64,000 bases of DNA from Treponema sp. (GCA_024402505.1 JAKSTP010000005.1:1-64000); one strand, 5' to 3'. Counted from the stretch's first letter, positions 15,938-24,909 are shown. Translations and numbers: made by a program. Notes: generated from the sequence alone by a model not told the origin.

Positions 15938-16396
15938 ATGGAATACATTTCATTAAAAACACTGAAATTTTATCCTGAATGTGCACCACTTGTAGAAGGA
16001 CTTGGTTATTACCTTGTTGATCTGAAAATTGTTCCTGGAAAGACAGTTACAAAAATCAGCGCAATTATTACTCCAATAGATCCTTCTGTGAACATGGGAG
16101 TTAATGACTGTGCAAAAGTTCACAGAGCTCTTCTTCCAAAACTTGAAGCACTTTTGGGAACTGAAGAAACTTCAATGGAACTTTCTTCAACTGGCATTGA
16201 ACACAATATTAAAAATGCCGCTGAATTTGAAATCTTTACAGGCCGCCAGGTGCGTGTCTGGGATGAAACAATAACTGACTGGGTTGGAGGAAAGGTTCTT
16301 TCTGCCGACAATAAGTCTGTAACACTGGAAATGTCCGATGGAAATAAAACAATTTCCTACGAATCAATAAAAAAAGCAAAGTTTATTCATAACTAA
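15938..16396 (+). CDS. rimP: Ribosome maturation factor RimP
   Basis: A 152-residue RimP needed for 30S subunit maturation. The N-terminal domain (CAPLVEGLGYYLVDLKIVPGK) and the VNDCAKVHRALLPKLEALLG helix match the family. So does the segment reading S-S-T-G-I-E-H-N-I-K, in place of the common SPG motif. The C-terminal small beta-barrel follows (FTGRQVRVWDE, VTLEMSDGNKTISYESIKKAKF). The gene order rimP-nusA-infB confirms it. TAGGGG precedes the ATG. Confidence 0.93.
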   Translation: MEYISLKTLKFYPECAPLVEGLGYYLVDLKIVPGKTVTKISAIITPIDPSVNMGVNDCAKVHRALLPKLEALLGTEETSMELSSTGIEHNIKNAAEFEIFTGRQVRVWDETITDWVGGKVLSADNKSVTLEMSDGNKTISYESIKKAKFIHN

Positions 16397-16406
16397 GGAG
16401 TTTGCT

Positions 16407-17849
16407 ATGTCTGAAATGGCCGCTGCAATCCGCGAATTGATTGAAGTAAAAGGTTATTCTGAAGAAATGGTTAGGCAGATAATTGAAAAAGCTCTTAAAG
16501 CTGCCTACAAACGTACTTATGGTACAGATGAAAATGCTATCGTTCAGTTCAACGACGATATGTCTGATGTTTCAATTTTCTCAAGAAAAGTAGTTGTTGA
16601 CGGAGTTTATGATCCTGTAACTGAAATTGAACTTGAAGAAGCTAAAGAACTTTCTGATGAAGTAGAAGAAGGTGATGAAGTTGATATTCTTGAAGATCCA
16701 AAATCTTTTGACCGTGCTGCTGTTTCAACTGGTAAACAGACTGCACACCAGGGTCTTACAGAAGGAATGAAAAATTCCCTTTACGATGAATACAAAACAA
16801 AAATCGGTGAAATCATCATTGGTTACTACCAGCGTGAACGTAATGGAAACATCTTTGTTGATCTTGGAAATGCCGGTAAAGTTGAAGGTGTTCTTCGCCT
16901 TAAAGAACAGTCAAAACTTGAACACTACGAAAAAAATGACCGTATCAAGGCATACATTAAAGATATTGAAAAAACTTCAAGCGGAATTCAGATCATTCTT
17001 TCACGTACTGATCCAAAACTTGTAAGCTCAATTCTTGAAATGGAAGTTCCTGAAATTGCTGATGGAACAGTAGAAATTGTAAAAATTGTTCGCGATGCTG
17101 GTTACCGCACAAAGATTGCCGTTTCTACAACTCGTGAAGAAGTTGATCCAGTTGGAGCTTGTGTAGGACTTAAAGGTGTTCGTATTCAGAACGTTATCCG
17201 CGAACTTCTTGGTGAAAAAATCGATGTTCTTCCATATAATCCAGATCCTACTGAATTCATCAAGAATGCACTTTCTCCAGCTCAGGTAGAACGTGTAGTT
17301 ATTATGGATGCAGAAAAGAAATCTGCTCTTGCAATTGTACAGGATTCACAGTTCTCTTTGGCCATTGGTCGTCAGGGACAGAACGTTCGTCTTGCTAACA
17401 GACTTTGTGACTGGAACATCGATGTTAAAACTATTGAACAGGCTGAAGAAATCGACTTCTCAGAAATCCAGACTGTTCAGACAGCTCAGAATCTGTTTAC
17501 AGACAATGCACCTGCCGGAGAAATCAATACAATTGAAGATCTTCCAGGAATTGATGCAAATATCGCAGCACTTCTTAAAGCTAACGGAATTACAGAATTT
17601 GAACAGTTCCTTGAAGGCTTTGAAAATGACACAATCCACATTGACGGCATAACTGCTGATGATCTTGAAAAAATCAATGAAATCATTTCAGAAAATGTTG
17701 AATTTGTTGATAGTGATCAGACTGAAGAAACTGCAGAAACCACTGAAGAAGAGGAAGAATACTTCTGTCCTGAATGTGGTGCAAAAATCACTTTGGACAT
17801 GACACACTGTCCATCATGCGGCGTAGAATTTGAATTTGAACAGGAATAA
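16407..17849 (+). CDS. nusA: Transcription termination/antitermination factor NusA with C-terminal zinc ribbon
   Basis: NusA binds RNA polymerase and nascent RNA to modulate pausing, termination and antitermination. The 480 residues show the N-terminal polymerase-binding domain, an S1 domain (YQRERNGNIFVDLGNAGKVEGVL), and KH domains (GACVGLKGVRIQNVIRELLGEKIDV, then SLAIGRQGQNVRLANRL). A helix-hairpin-helix-like segment follows (INTIEDLPGIDANIAALLKANGI). The last 30 residues form an added zinc ribbon, CPECG and CPSCG (Cys 454, 457, 468, 471), after an acidic linker. AAGGAG precedes the ATG 10 bp after rimP. Confidence 0.96.
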   Translation: MSEMAAAIRELIEVKGYSEEMVRQIIEKALKAAYKRTYGTDENAIVQFNDDMSDVSIFSRKVVVDGVYDPVTEIELEEAKELSDEVEEGDEVDILEDPKSFDRAAVSTGKQTAHQGLTEGMKNSLYDEYKTKIGEIIIGYYQRERNGNIFVDLGNAGKVEGVLRLKEQSKLEHYEKNDRIKAYIKDIEKTSSGIQIILSRTDPKLVSSILEMEVPEIADGTVEIVKIVRDAGYRTKIAVSTTREEVDPVGACVGLKGVRIQNVIRELLGEKIDVLPYNPDPTEFIKNALSPAQVERVVIMDAEKKSALAIVQDSQFSLAIGRQGQNVRLANRLCDWNIDVKTIEQAEEIDFSEIQTVQTAQNLFTDNAPAGEINTIEDLPGIDANIAALLKANGITEFEQFLEGFENDTIHIDGITADDLEKINEIISENVEFVDSDQTEETAETTEEEEEYFCPECGAKITLDMTHCPSCGVEFEFEQE

Positions 17850-17874
17850 ATTCGAGAGGAAATAAAGGAAATAT

Positions 17875-20673
17875 ATGGCCGAAGAAAACGAAAAAAAACC
17901 TGGATTTGTAGTACACAAGAAACAGTCTGACTCAGCTCCATCTGCCCAGTCTCCAGAAAAGAAAAAGGTAGTGGTTGTAAAAAAGAAGCCTGCTGTAACT
18001 GTTGCTGTAAAATCTAAACCGGAAGCAGACAAAAAGAATGTTCACGTTGTAATTAAAGAAGGTGAAAAACCTGCACCAGCGCCTCAGAATCAGGCAGCTC
18101 CTGCAGCTAAACCACAGTCAGCTCCAGCTTCTCGTCCTCAGAGCTCTTCACAGACTACTTTTGAACTTAATCCTTCTCGTCCAAATGTTAAGGCCGGTAA
18201 CCTTTCCGACCGGGGAAGACAGAACAACAATTTCCGAGGTGGTTACAATAACCGAAACGGACAGGGTGGCGGAAGACCTTTCAATCGTGATGGAAACGGC
18301 GGTGGATTTACCGGTGCTCAGGCACGTCAGGGCTACCAGAACCGTGAACGGGGAGAATTCAACCGCGACGGACAGGGCGGACAGAATCACGGAAACGGAG
18401 GCTACCAGAACCGAAACGGACAGGGTGGCGGATTCAACCGTGGCAATGGTCAGGGTGGATTCAACCGCGGAAACGGACAGGGCGGATTCCAGAACAGAAA
18501 TGGTGGAAACGGAACTCAGGGTGGTGGATTTGGCCGTCGTCCTGGTGGATTCGGTGGTGGTGCACCAGCTCCTCTTCCAATCAATAATACAAGAACTCCT
18601 TCAAATAAAAAGGCAGCCTTTAAAGGTAAAAAACAGATTTACAATCGTAAAGATGAAGAACAGTACGATGACAACCTGTTTGAAACAAAGAAAAAGATTG
18701 AAACTCCTGTAAATGTTGTTCCAAAAGAAATTGATATTATGGAAACAATTTCGGTTTCTGATCTTGCACGCAAAATGAACCTTAAAGCCGGTGAAATTAT
18801 CGGAAAACTCATGTCTATGGGTATGATGGTAACTATCACTCAGTCTATTGATTCTGATACAGCTACACTGGTTGCTTCTGAATACGGTTGTGAAGTTCAT
18901 CTTGTAAGCCTTTATGATGAAACAGTTATTGAATCTGAAAAAGATGACGGTGTAGAACTTATGCCACGTCCTCCTATTGTTACAGTAATGGGACACGTTG
19001 ATCATGGTAAAACAAAAACTTTGGATGCCATCCGTCATACAAATGTTGTAGCAGGCGAAGCCGGTGGTATTACTCAGGCAATCGGTGCTTACAGCGTTCA
19101 CAACGAAAAAGGAAAGATTACATTCCTTGATACTCCAGGTCACGAAGCCTTTACAATGATGCGTGCCCGTGGTGCCCAGATTACAGATATCGTAGTTCTG
19201 GTTGTAGCCGCAGATGACGGTATCATGCCTCAGACATTGGAAGCTATTGCTCACGCAAAAGATGCTAAGGTTCCAATTATTGTTGCAGTAAACAAAATTG
19301 ATAAACCTGAAGCAAATATTGACCGTGTTAAAACCCAGCTTTCTGAACAGGGACTTACTCCTGAAGAATGGGGTGGAGACACTCAGTATGTACACATTTC
19401 TGCCCTTAAAGGTGAAGGTATTGATGATCTTCTTGATGCAATCCTTCTTCAGGCTGAAATGCTTGAACTAAAAACAAACGATCAGTGTCGTGCAGAAGGT
19501 AAAATCCTTGAATCCCGCATTGATCAGGGACGTGGTGTTGTTGCAACTGTTGTTGTTCAGCGCGGTACTCTCCATCAGGGTGATCCTTTTGTTGCCGGTA
19601 TTTATTCTGGACGTGTTCGTGCTATGTTTGATGATCGCGGACGTCGTATTCAGGAAGCCGGTCCTTCAACTCCAGTTGAAATCCTTGGTATTGAAGAAAT
19701 GCCAATGGCAGGTGACCCATTCCAGGTAACAGAAGATGAAAAAGAAGCCCGTGCAATTTCTGCAAAACGACAGGAATTGAAACGCTTCGAAGCTGCTAAG
19801 GCTGTTAAGAAAACAACACTTGAAAATATGTTCGACAAAATCGACGAAAGCAAAATCCAGGAACTTAAGGTTCTTATTAAAGCCGACCTTCAGGGTTCTG
19901 CCGAAGCCCTTAAACTTTCTCTGGAAAAACTTTCTACAAAAGATATCCGACTTTCAGTTATTCACTCTTCAGCCGGTGCTATCAACGAAAGTGATGTTAT
20001 GCTTGCTGCCGCCGACTCAAATGCAATCATCGTTGGTTTCAATGTTCGTCCAACTCCAAAAGCAAAAGCTCTTGCTGAAGATGAAGGTGTTGATATCCGT
20101 AAATACAGCATTATCTATAAGGCAGTTGAAGAAATTCAGGCTGCTATGGAAGGTATGCTCCGTCCGGATACAAAAGAACAGGTTACCGGTATGGTGGAAG
20201 TTCGAAATACATTCAAAGTACCAAAAGTTGGTGTTATTGCAGGATGTTACGTTTCAGAAGGTGTTATCAAACGCAACAGCTTCGTAAACCTTATTCGCGA
20301 CGGTATTGTTAAAGGATCTAACCTTAAACTTGCTTCTCTTAAACGTTTCAAAGACGATGCTAAAGAAGTTTCTACCGGTTACGAATGTGGTGTTGGTATT
20401 GAAAACTGGCAGGATATCCAGGTTGGTGACCGCCTTGAAGTATTTGAATACATCGAAATTGCCCGTAAACTTGGTGATGACCTTGTTGATGATCGTGCTG
20501 AAAACGAAAAGAAAGCTCGTGCCGCTGCAGAAAAAGCACAGGCTGAAGCTGATGCCATTGCCGCTGCTGAAGCAGAAGAAATTGCAAAAGCAAAAGCAGA
20601 AGGAAAAGCTCGTAAGGCTGCAAAGTCTGCCAAAAAAGATAACGGACCAATTATTCCAGGTGAGGACGACTAA
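17875..20673 (+). CDS. infB: Translation initiation factor IF-2
   Basis: IF-2 delivers fMet-tRNA to the 30S subunit and drives subunit joining with GTP. The 932-residue protein has a Lys/Ala/Pro-rich start, then an Arg-Gly-Asn-Gln-rich repetitive region (about residues 105-225) with units such as NRNGQGGGFNRGNGQGG. The GTPase domain follows with GHVDHGKT (373-380), DTPGHEAF and NKID, then domains II-IV ending VGDRLEVFEYIEIARKL. A Lys/Ala/Glu-rich C-terminal coiled tail ends the protein. AAAGGAA precedes the ATG. The stop overlaps rbfA (TAATG). Confidence 0.97.
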   Translation: MAEENEKKPGFVVHKKQSDSAPSAQSPEKKKVVVVKKKPAVTVAVKSKPEADKKNVHVVIKEGEKPAPAPQNQAAPAAKPQSAPASRPQSSSQTTFELNPSRPNVKAGNLSDRGRQNNNFRGGYNNRNGQGGGRPFNRDGNGGGFTGAQARQGYQNRERGEFNRDGQGGQNHGNGGYQNRNGQGGGFNRGNGQGGFNRGNGQGGFQNRNGGNGTQGGGFGRRPGGFGGGAPAPLPINNTRTPSNKKAAFKGKKQIYNRKDEEQYDDNLFETKKKIETPVNVVPKEIDIMETISVSDLARKMNLKAGEIIGKLMSMGMMVTITQSIDSDTATLVASEYGCEVHLVSLYDETVIESEKDDGVELMPRPPIVTVMGHVDHGKTKTLDAIRHTNVVAGEAGGITQAIGAYSVHNEKGKITFLDTPGHEAFTMMRARGAQITDIVVLVVAADDGIMPQTLEAIAHAKDAKVPIIVAVNKIDKPEANIDRVKTQLSEQGLTPEEWGGDTQYVHISALKGEGIDDLLDAILLQAEMLELKTNDQCRAEGKILESRIDQGRGVVATVVVQRGTLHQGDPFVAGIYSGRVRAMFDDRGRRIQEAGPSTPVEILGIEEMPMAGDPFQVTEDEKEARAISAKRQELKRFEAAKAVKKTTLENMFDKIDESKIQELKVLIKADLQGSAEALKLSLEKLSTKDIRLSVIHSSAGAINESDVMLAAADSNAIIVGFNVRPTPKAKALAEDEGVDIRKYSIIYKAVEEIQAAMEGMLRPDTKEQVTGMVEVRNTFKVPKVGVIAGCYVSEGVIKRNSFVNLIRDGIVKGSNLKLASLKRFKDDAKEVSTGYECGVGIENWQDIQVGDRLEVFEYIEIARKLGDDLVDDRAENEKKARAAAEKAQAEADAIAAAEAEEIAKAKAEGKARKAAKSAKKDNGPIIPGEDD
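18185..18560 (+). repeat. Degenerate Gly/Asn/Arg/Gln codon repeats inside infB
   Basis: Imperfect repeats of a roughly 21-36 bp unit (variants of aaccgaaacggacagggtgg) encode an RGG-like low-complexity segment of IF-2. The repeat is coding and in frame, so length changes in multiples of three are possible between strains. Confidence 0.75.
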
Positions 20674-21047
20674 TGGGCCAGTACCGATTACCTCGTCTTA
20701 ACGACCAGCTCCGTGATGAAATCTCACAGTTGATCCTTCGCGGAGAAGTAAAGGATCCTCGTGTAAGCACTTTCCTCACAATCAACCGTGTGGAAGTGTC
20801 TTCGGATCTTTCTTATGCAAAAATCTTTGTTTCTAGTTTTCTTAGTGATGGACAGGTAGAAAATGGGGTAGCGGGATTGAATTCTGCTGCCGGTTTCCTT
20901 CAGTCAACAATCGCTAAAAAAATGCGAATCAGAAAATTCCCAAAGTTTCAGTTTCATGTAGATAAAGGCATGAAAGAAGGCTTTAAAATGGTACAGAAAC
21001 TGAACGAACTTGAAAAAGAATCTAATGACCACGAAAAGTCTGAATAA
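20673..21047 (+). CDS. rbfA: Ribosome-binding factor A
   Basis: RbfA (124 residues) is a KH-type 30S maturation factor acting late in 16S processing and in the cold. Recognisable segments are RLNDQLRDEISQLILRGEVKDPRV, then the V-E-V-S-S-D-L-S-Y-A-K-I-F-V-S strand, then GFLQSTIAKKMRIRKFPKFQFHVD. Its start shares a base with the infB stop, and its end overlaps truB by 23 bp. The conserved order infB-rbfA-truB supports the call. Confidence 0.95.
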   Translation: MGQYRLPRLNDQLRDEISQLILRGEVKDPRVSTFLTINRVEVSSDLSYAKIFVSSFLSDGQVENGVAGLNSAAGFLQSTIAKKMRIRKFPKFQFHVDKGMKEGFKMVQKLNELEKESNDHEKSE

Positions 21048-22068
21048 CATCGATAAGATTCTTCTCTTGTGCAAGAAGCCGGGACTTACAAGTTTCGGTT
21101 CTCTTGGACAGGTAAAAAAAGCCATACATTCAACAAAGGTAGGCCACACAGGAACCCTTGACAGTTTTGCTCAAGGGCTTCTTGTTGTTTGCTGCGGAAG
21201 ACTCACAAAACTTTCAGGTCTAATAACCGGATTTGATAAATCTTATGAAGCCGTTATTGAGTTCGGAAAAGAAACTGATACTCTGGAATATACAGGTAAA
21301 ATTGTAAAAGAAACCAATCTTCCTACCCTTGAAAATCTCAAAAAAAGTATAGAAAAGTGGACAGGTGAAATTGATCAGGTGCCGCCTTTGTTTTCGGCCA
21401 TTCATATTGATGGAAAAAGAGCCAGCGGACTTGCAAGAGACGGTAAATCTGTAGATCTTCCTTCTAGAAAAGTAACTGTTTTTTCTTCAGAACTGTTAGA
21501 AACTGTTTTGGAAAATAACCTTGTAAAATTTGCTAGAATCAGTTTTACAGTTTCAAAAGGCACTTATATCAGAAGTCTTGCCAGAGATATTGCACTTACT
21601 GCAGGCAGCTGTGCTCACTTAACAGGTCTTTATAGAAAGAATGTAGGAAGCTTTAAAGTAGAAGATTCAGTTTTTTTTGATGAAAGAGACAATTTCACTA
21701 TTGAAAGTGCATTAAGAGAAAAATTTGATTATTTTGAAAATCTAAGAAATATGGAAGAACATCCTGAAATGCAGATGGAACGTAAACCTTTTGATCCAAA
21801 AGACCTTGAAAAAATCTGCAGCACTTTAATTCCTTTTACTCCAGAACTTGCCCTTGAATGCGGAATGGAGGCAGTTTATTTAAAAAATTCATCTTCTTTG
21901 GATGATTTTTACCACGGTAAACCTTTGAAATCAAAAAATTTTACAACTTCATTACATGATCTTCCTTCATCCTGCGATGCTGCAGTTTTTACCCTGGACA
22001 AGATCTTTGCCGGTGTTATTTCAAAGAATGCAGAAAATAAAATTTCATATTCTTTCGTATTAAATTAG
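21025..22068 (+). CDS. truB: tRNA pseudouridine(55) synthase
   Basis: TruB makes pseudouridine 55 in the T-loop of tRNAs. With the ATG at 21025 the protein is 347 residues. The catalytic motif GHTGTLDSFAQGLL places the nucleophile at Asp46. SYEAVIEFGKETDTLEYTG and GTYIRSLARDIA are also family-typical. The start lies inside the end of rbfA; an in-frame TTG at 21010 is less likely. The C-terminal ~110 residues (after EDSVFFDERD) are longer than in minimal TruB and end in a PUA-like region. No terminator is visible downstream. Confidence 0.94.
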   Translation: MTTKSLNNIDKILLLCKKPGLTSFGSLGQVKKAIHSTKVGHTGTLDSFAQGLLVVCCGRLTKLSGLITGFDKSYEAVIEFGKETDTLEYTGKIVKETNLPTLENLKKSIEKWTGEIDQVPPLFSAIHIDGKRASGLARDGKSVDLPSRKVTVFSSELLETVLENNLVKFARISFTVSKGTYIRSLARDIALTAGSCAHLTGLYRKNVGSFKVEDSVFFDERDNFTIESALREKFDYFENLRNMEEHPEMQMERKPFDPKDLEKICSTLIPFTPELALECGMEAVYLKNSSSLDDFYHGKPLKSKNFTTSLHDLPSSCDAAVFTLDKIFAGVISKNAENKISYSFVLN

Positions 22069-22085
22069 AGATTTTAGAAATATAT

Positions 22086-22114
22086 TTGCCGTATCCCGTT
22101 TTTTATGTTATACT
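22086..22114 (+). promoter_or_regulatory. Promoter of the ComFB-domain gene (extended -10)
   Basis: TTGCCG (22086-22091), a 17-bp spacer, then TATACT (22109-22114) preceded by TG one base upstream (extended -10). The ATG at 22135 has its own GGGGA ribosome binding site, so this transcript has a short but normal leader. Confidence 0.65.
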
Positions 22115-22134
22115 TATAATAAATAGGGGATACT

Positions 22135-22842
22135 ATGAATATTCATAACATAATGGAAGAATATGTTTCTTCAACTGTAAATGAACTTTACGATACACTT
22201 AAAGCAGAAAAGATTAACTGGCTCAGCTGTGATTGCGAAACCTGCCGGCTTGATACTGTATGTTACGTTTTGAACAGAATCAAACCAAGATATATCGTTT
22301 CAGAACGAGGTGTACTTCATAATTCCATGGATTTGAATGATATTCAGTTTAAAGCTGATATGAATAAAGTGGCTCTTGAAGGAATTCGCCTTATTAATGG
22401 AAGCCAGCGAAAATATCACAAGACAAAAACTTCAAATGAAATTGCTACTAAGGCTGTTTCTCCAAATTTCAATTTTCCTTTGCTTATTGGACAGGTTTTT
22501 GACGGAACAACATTCGAACCTCTTGAAGGTGTTAAAATCACTATTAAAGAAAATAATGAATGTGTTGAAATGTTTGATTCAACCTGGTCAAATCCTGCCG
22601 AGACTTATAAAGCAACTAACGGAGCCTATTCTTTCTGGCCAAAACCAGTTGAAGGCATTGAAGGTGAAACCAAAGATTTTTCTTTTGTTCTTGAATTCAA
22701 AAAAGAAGGTTATGCACCAATCACATATTGTTTAGATATTCCGGTTAAGGCAACAAAAGAATTGCCAAGTACAAACTATTCGCTGAAAATCCGTGATATT
22801 TTCATGTTCAGTGAAGATGTAGATAACCCAATGGAAGGTTAA
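22135..22842 (+). CDS. ComFB-domain protein fused to a C-terminal beta-sandwich domain
   Basis: A 235-residue cytoplasmic protein (no signal peptide). Residues 1-100 match the ComFB family: NIMEEYVSSTVNELYD, then the cysteine motif CDCETCRLDTVCYVLNRI (Cys 32, 34, 37, 43) and KPRYIVSERG. ComFB domains have recently been described as cyclic-dinucleotide receptors, so a signalling role is reasonable. Residues ~112-225 (GQVFDGTTFEPLEGVKITI ... NGAYSFWP ... FVLEFKKEGYAPITYCLDI) look like a carboxypeptidase-regulatory/transthyretin-like beta-sandwich, not part of the standard family. The gene is monocistronic between truB and tRNA-Val. Confidence 0.8.
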   Translation: MNIHNIMEEYVSSTVNELYDTLKAEKINWLSCDCETCRLDTVCYVLNRIKPRYIVSERGVLHNSMDLNDIQFKADMNKVALEGIRLINGSQRKYHKTKTSNEIATKAVSPNFNFPLLIGQVFDGTTFEPLEGVKITIKENNECVEMFDSTWSNPAETYKATNGAYSFWPKPVEGIEGETKDFSFVLEFKKEGYAPITYCLDIPVKATKELPSTNYSLKIRDIFMFSEDVDNPMEG

Positions 22843-22902
22843 AATAGATTATAGGATTGGGAAAAAAGATTAAAAAAAAGCAAAAATTTGTTTGCCAACC
22901 TA

Positions 22903-22931
22903 TTGACCTTTTTTTCGCAATTTTATAATAT
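22903..22931 (+). promoter_or_regulatory. Promoter of tRNA-Val
   Basis: TTGACC (22903-22908) is followed by TATAATAT (22924-22931). The spacer is 15 bp to TATAAT or 17 bp to TAATAT. The tRNA begins 29 bp after the -10 region. Confidence 0.6.
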
Positions 22932-22959
22932 ATAAACATCAAGCGACACTAAGTTGCAC

Positions 22960-23033
22960 GGGCAGTTAGCTCAGCTGGTACGAGCGTCTGGTTTACACCC
23001 AGAATGTCGGGAGTTCGATCCTCTCACTGCCCA
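22960..23033 (+). tRNA. tRNA-Val (anticodon TAC)
   Basis: A full cloverleaf of 74 nt. The acceptor GGGCAGT pairs with ACTGCCC, and the D stem GCTC with GAGC. The anticodon stem TCTGG/CCAGA encloses loop TTTACAC, with TAC at 22994-22996. The T arm is GGGAG-TTCGATC-CTCTC with one G-U pair, and the discriminator is A. The CCA end is not encoded (CTA follows), so it must be added by the CCA-adding enzyme. Not part of a tRNA cluster in this window. Confidence 0.96.
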
Positions 23034-23037
23034 CTAC

Positions 23038-23068
23038 AAGGAACCTTCAAATAGGTTCCTTTTTTTTT
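23038..23068 (+). terminator. Terminator of tRNA-Val
   Basis: GGAACCT (23040-23046) pairs with AGGTTCC (23053-23059), followed by nine T residues, five bases after the tRNA. Confidence 0.88.
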
Positions 23069-23122
23069 ATTAAAAGTTGAAAAGAAAAAGTATTATTTCC
23101 AATCAAAAAAAAAGAGCAGGAT

Positions 23123-24109
23123 ATGAGTATTATAAAAGTTCAAGATTTACACAAAACGTTTAAAGTTAGTAAGAGGCCTAAAGGACTTCCAGGAACAATT
23201 GCAAATCTTTTTGTTCCAAAGTTTCAGGAAAAAATCGCTGTAGATGGAATCTCTTTTGAAATCCAAAAGGGTGAAGCAGTTGGTTTTATTGGAGCAAATG
23301 GAGCTGGAAAATCAACAACCATCAAAATGATGTCTGGAATTCTTTATCCAACAGAAGGTTCTGTTGAGGTAATGGGATTTAATCCACAGAAAGATAGAAA
23401 ACAGTATGTAAGTCATATTGGGGTTGTTTTTGGCCAGAAATCTCAACTTAGCTGGGATCTTCCTGTAATCGACAGTTTTGAACTTCTTAAACATATTTAT
23501 CGTATACCTGAAGAAAAATATCTGGAAAATGTGAAGATTTTTACAGAACTTCTTGATATGGAATCTTTTATTGAACAGCCGGTACGTCAGCTTTCACTTG
23601 GACAAAGAATGCGTGCCGATATTGCTGCAGCTCTTTTACATTCTCCAGATCTTGTTTTTTTTGATGAGCCTACTATCGGACTTGATGTTTTGGCAAAAGA
23701 GAAAATCCGAAAATTTGTTCGATATATGAACAAGGAAAAGCAGGTAACAATGATTTTTACTACTCACGATATGAAGGACATTGAAGAAACCTGTGACAGA
23801 ATGATTCTTATTGATAAAGGCAAACTCTTGTACGATGGAAATGTATCTCAAATGGTTTCCAATTACGGTAAAGAACGAAAGTTGATTGTTGAGTTTGAAA
23901 CTGAAGTTGAAATCAATCCAATTCAGGATGTACTGATTTTTGATGAAGGACATCACAAAAAATCCTTTACCTTCAATTGTGACAAAATTGCCATTAAAGA
24001 TTTACTGAATGAACTTTCTTCTAAATATCCAATTGTTGATTTTACTGTTCGAGAAATGGAAATTGAGACTGTTGTCCGTAAGATCTACGAAGGAGAAATC
24101 AAGTTATAA
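23123..24109 (+). CDS. ABC-2 type exporter ATP-binding protein
   Basis: A 328-residue ABC ATPase with Walker A GANGAGKST, a variant signature LSLGQRMRADIAAALLH, and Walker B LVFFDEPTIGLD. A C-terminal extension of about 90 residues (from about 240) is typical of exporters working with DUF990-type (ABC2_membrane_6) permeases. AGCAGGAT precedes the ATG. The stop and next start overlap (TAATG). The cargo is unknown; relatives are annotated as daunorubicin- or lipid-type exporters, which is weak evidence. Confidence 0.92.
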   Translation: MSIIKVQDLHKTFKVSKRPKGLPGTIANLFVPKFQEKIAVDGISFEIQKGEAVGFIGANGAGKSTTIKMMSGILYPTEGSVEVMGFNPQKDRKQYVSHIGVVFGQKSQLSWDLPVIDSFELLKHIYRIPEEKYLENVKIFTELLDMESFIEQPVRQLSLGQRMRADIAAALLHSPDLVFFDEPTIGLDVLAKEKIRKFVRYMNKEKQVTMIFTTHDMKDIEETCDRMILIDKGKLLYDGNVSQMVSNYGKERKLIVEFETEVEINPIQDVLIFDEGHHKKSFTFNCDKIAIKDLLNELSSKYPIVDFTVREMEIETVVRKIYEGEIKL

Positions 24110-24909
24110 TGAAATCTCTGAATACACCTTACTTTGCTTTTTTTAAGATGACATTTAAGCAGAACACGGTCTACAGAGTTGAATGGTTATTCGGTATTCT
24201 TAGCAGTGTACTGCAGATATTTGTGTCTGTTGCCATTTGGAAAACTCTTTATGGTTCCCGGGATGCAGTTAATGGCATTAATTTTTCTGTTATTGTAACC
24301 AATTTCATCATTTCTCTTGGACTGTCGGAAATCTTTTCTACAAATGATTTTACAATCCAGCAGAAAATCAATGACGGTTCCATTGCAAATGAATTGTTAA
24401 AGCCAATTGATTACAGAAAGATTCTTTTAGCCCAGACATTGGCCCAGATAGTATTCAAGTTTTTAAGTAATTTTCTCCCAACTTTAATAATTACATCAAT
24501 CATTTTTGGAATTCTTCCGCCAGTGAGTCTTCAAAATTTTTTGATTTATCTTGTAAGCATGTTTTTAGGATTCTGTGTTTTATGGAGTATCAGCCTTATT
24601 ATTCAGATGACTGCTTTCTGGATTATAAATGTATGGAGCATATCTACAATCAAAAATGTTTTTGTAAAAGTTCTGGCTGGAACAATGCTTCCTCTTTATT
24701 TCATGCCGGAACCTGTTTTAAAAATCATTGCATTTACTCCTTTTGATTCAATTTATCATATTCCTTTGCAGATTTATCTTGGAACTGTAGATTATTACAC
24801 CATTTTATTCAGCATGCTGAAACAGATTGTCTGGATTGCTATCCTTTATTCTGTAAGCCTTTATATGTGGCACCGTGGCAGCAAAAAACTGGTAATTCAA
24901 GGAGGCTGA
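24109..24909 (+). CDS. ABC-2 family transporter permease (DUF990-like), first subunit
   Basis: A 266-residue protein with six predicted hydrophobic segments, including VEWLFGILSSVLQIFVSVAIW, FLPTLIITSIIFGILP and VLWSISLIIQMTAFWII. FTPFDSIYHIPLQIYLG near the C-terminus is characteristic of ABC2_membrane_6 permeases. It forms a heterodimer candidate with the next gene, powered by the ATPase upstream with which it overlaps by one base. Confidence 0.88.
   Translation: MKSLNTPYFAFFKMTFKQNTVYRVEWLFGILSSVLQIFVSVAIWKTLYGSRDAVNGINFSVIVTNFIISLGLSEIFSTNDFTIQQKINDGSIANELLKPIDYRKILLAQTLAQIVFKFLSNFLPTLIITSIIFGILPPVSLQNFLIYLVSMFLGFCVLWSISLIIQMTAFWIINVWSISTIKNVFVKVLAGTMLPLYFMPEPVLKIIAFTPFDSIYHIPLQIYLGTVDYYTILFSMLKQIVWIAILYSVSLYMWHRGSKKLVIQGG

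Noticed and set aside
18185-18560. Possible CRISPR or non-coding tandem repeats
   Set aside because: The repeats are irregular and in frame, encode a Gly/Asn/Arg/Gln segment of IF-2, and have no constant spacers.
22115-22120. TATAAT as the -10 of the ComFB gene
   Set aside because: The distance to the TTGCCG -35 would be 23 bp. The upstream TATACT has a 17-bp spacer and an extended TG.
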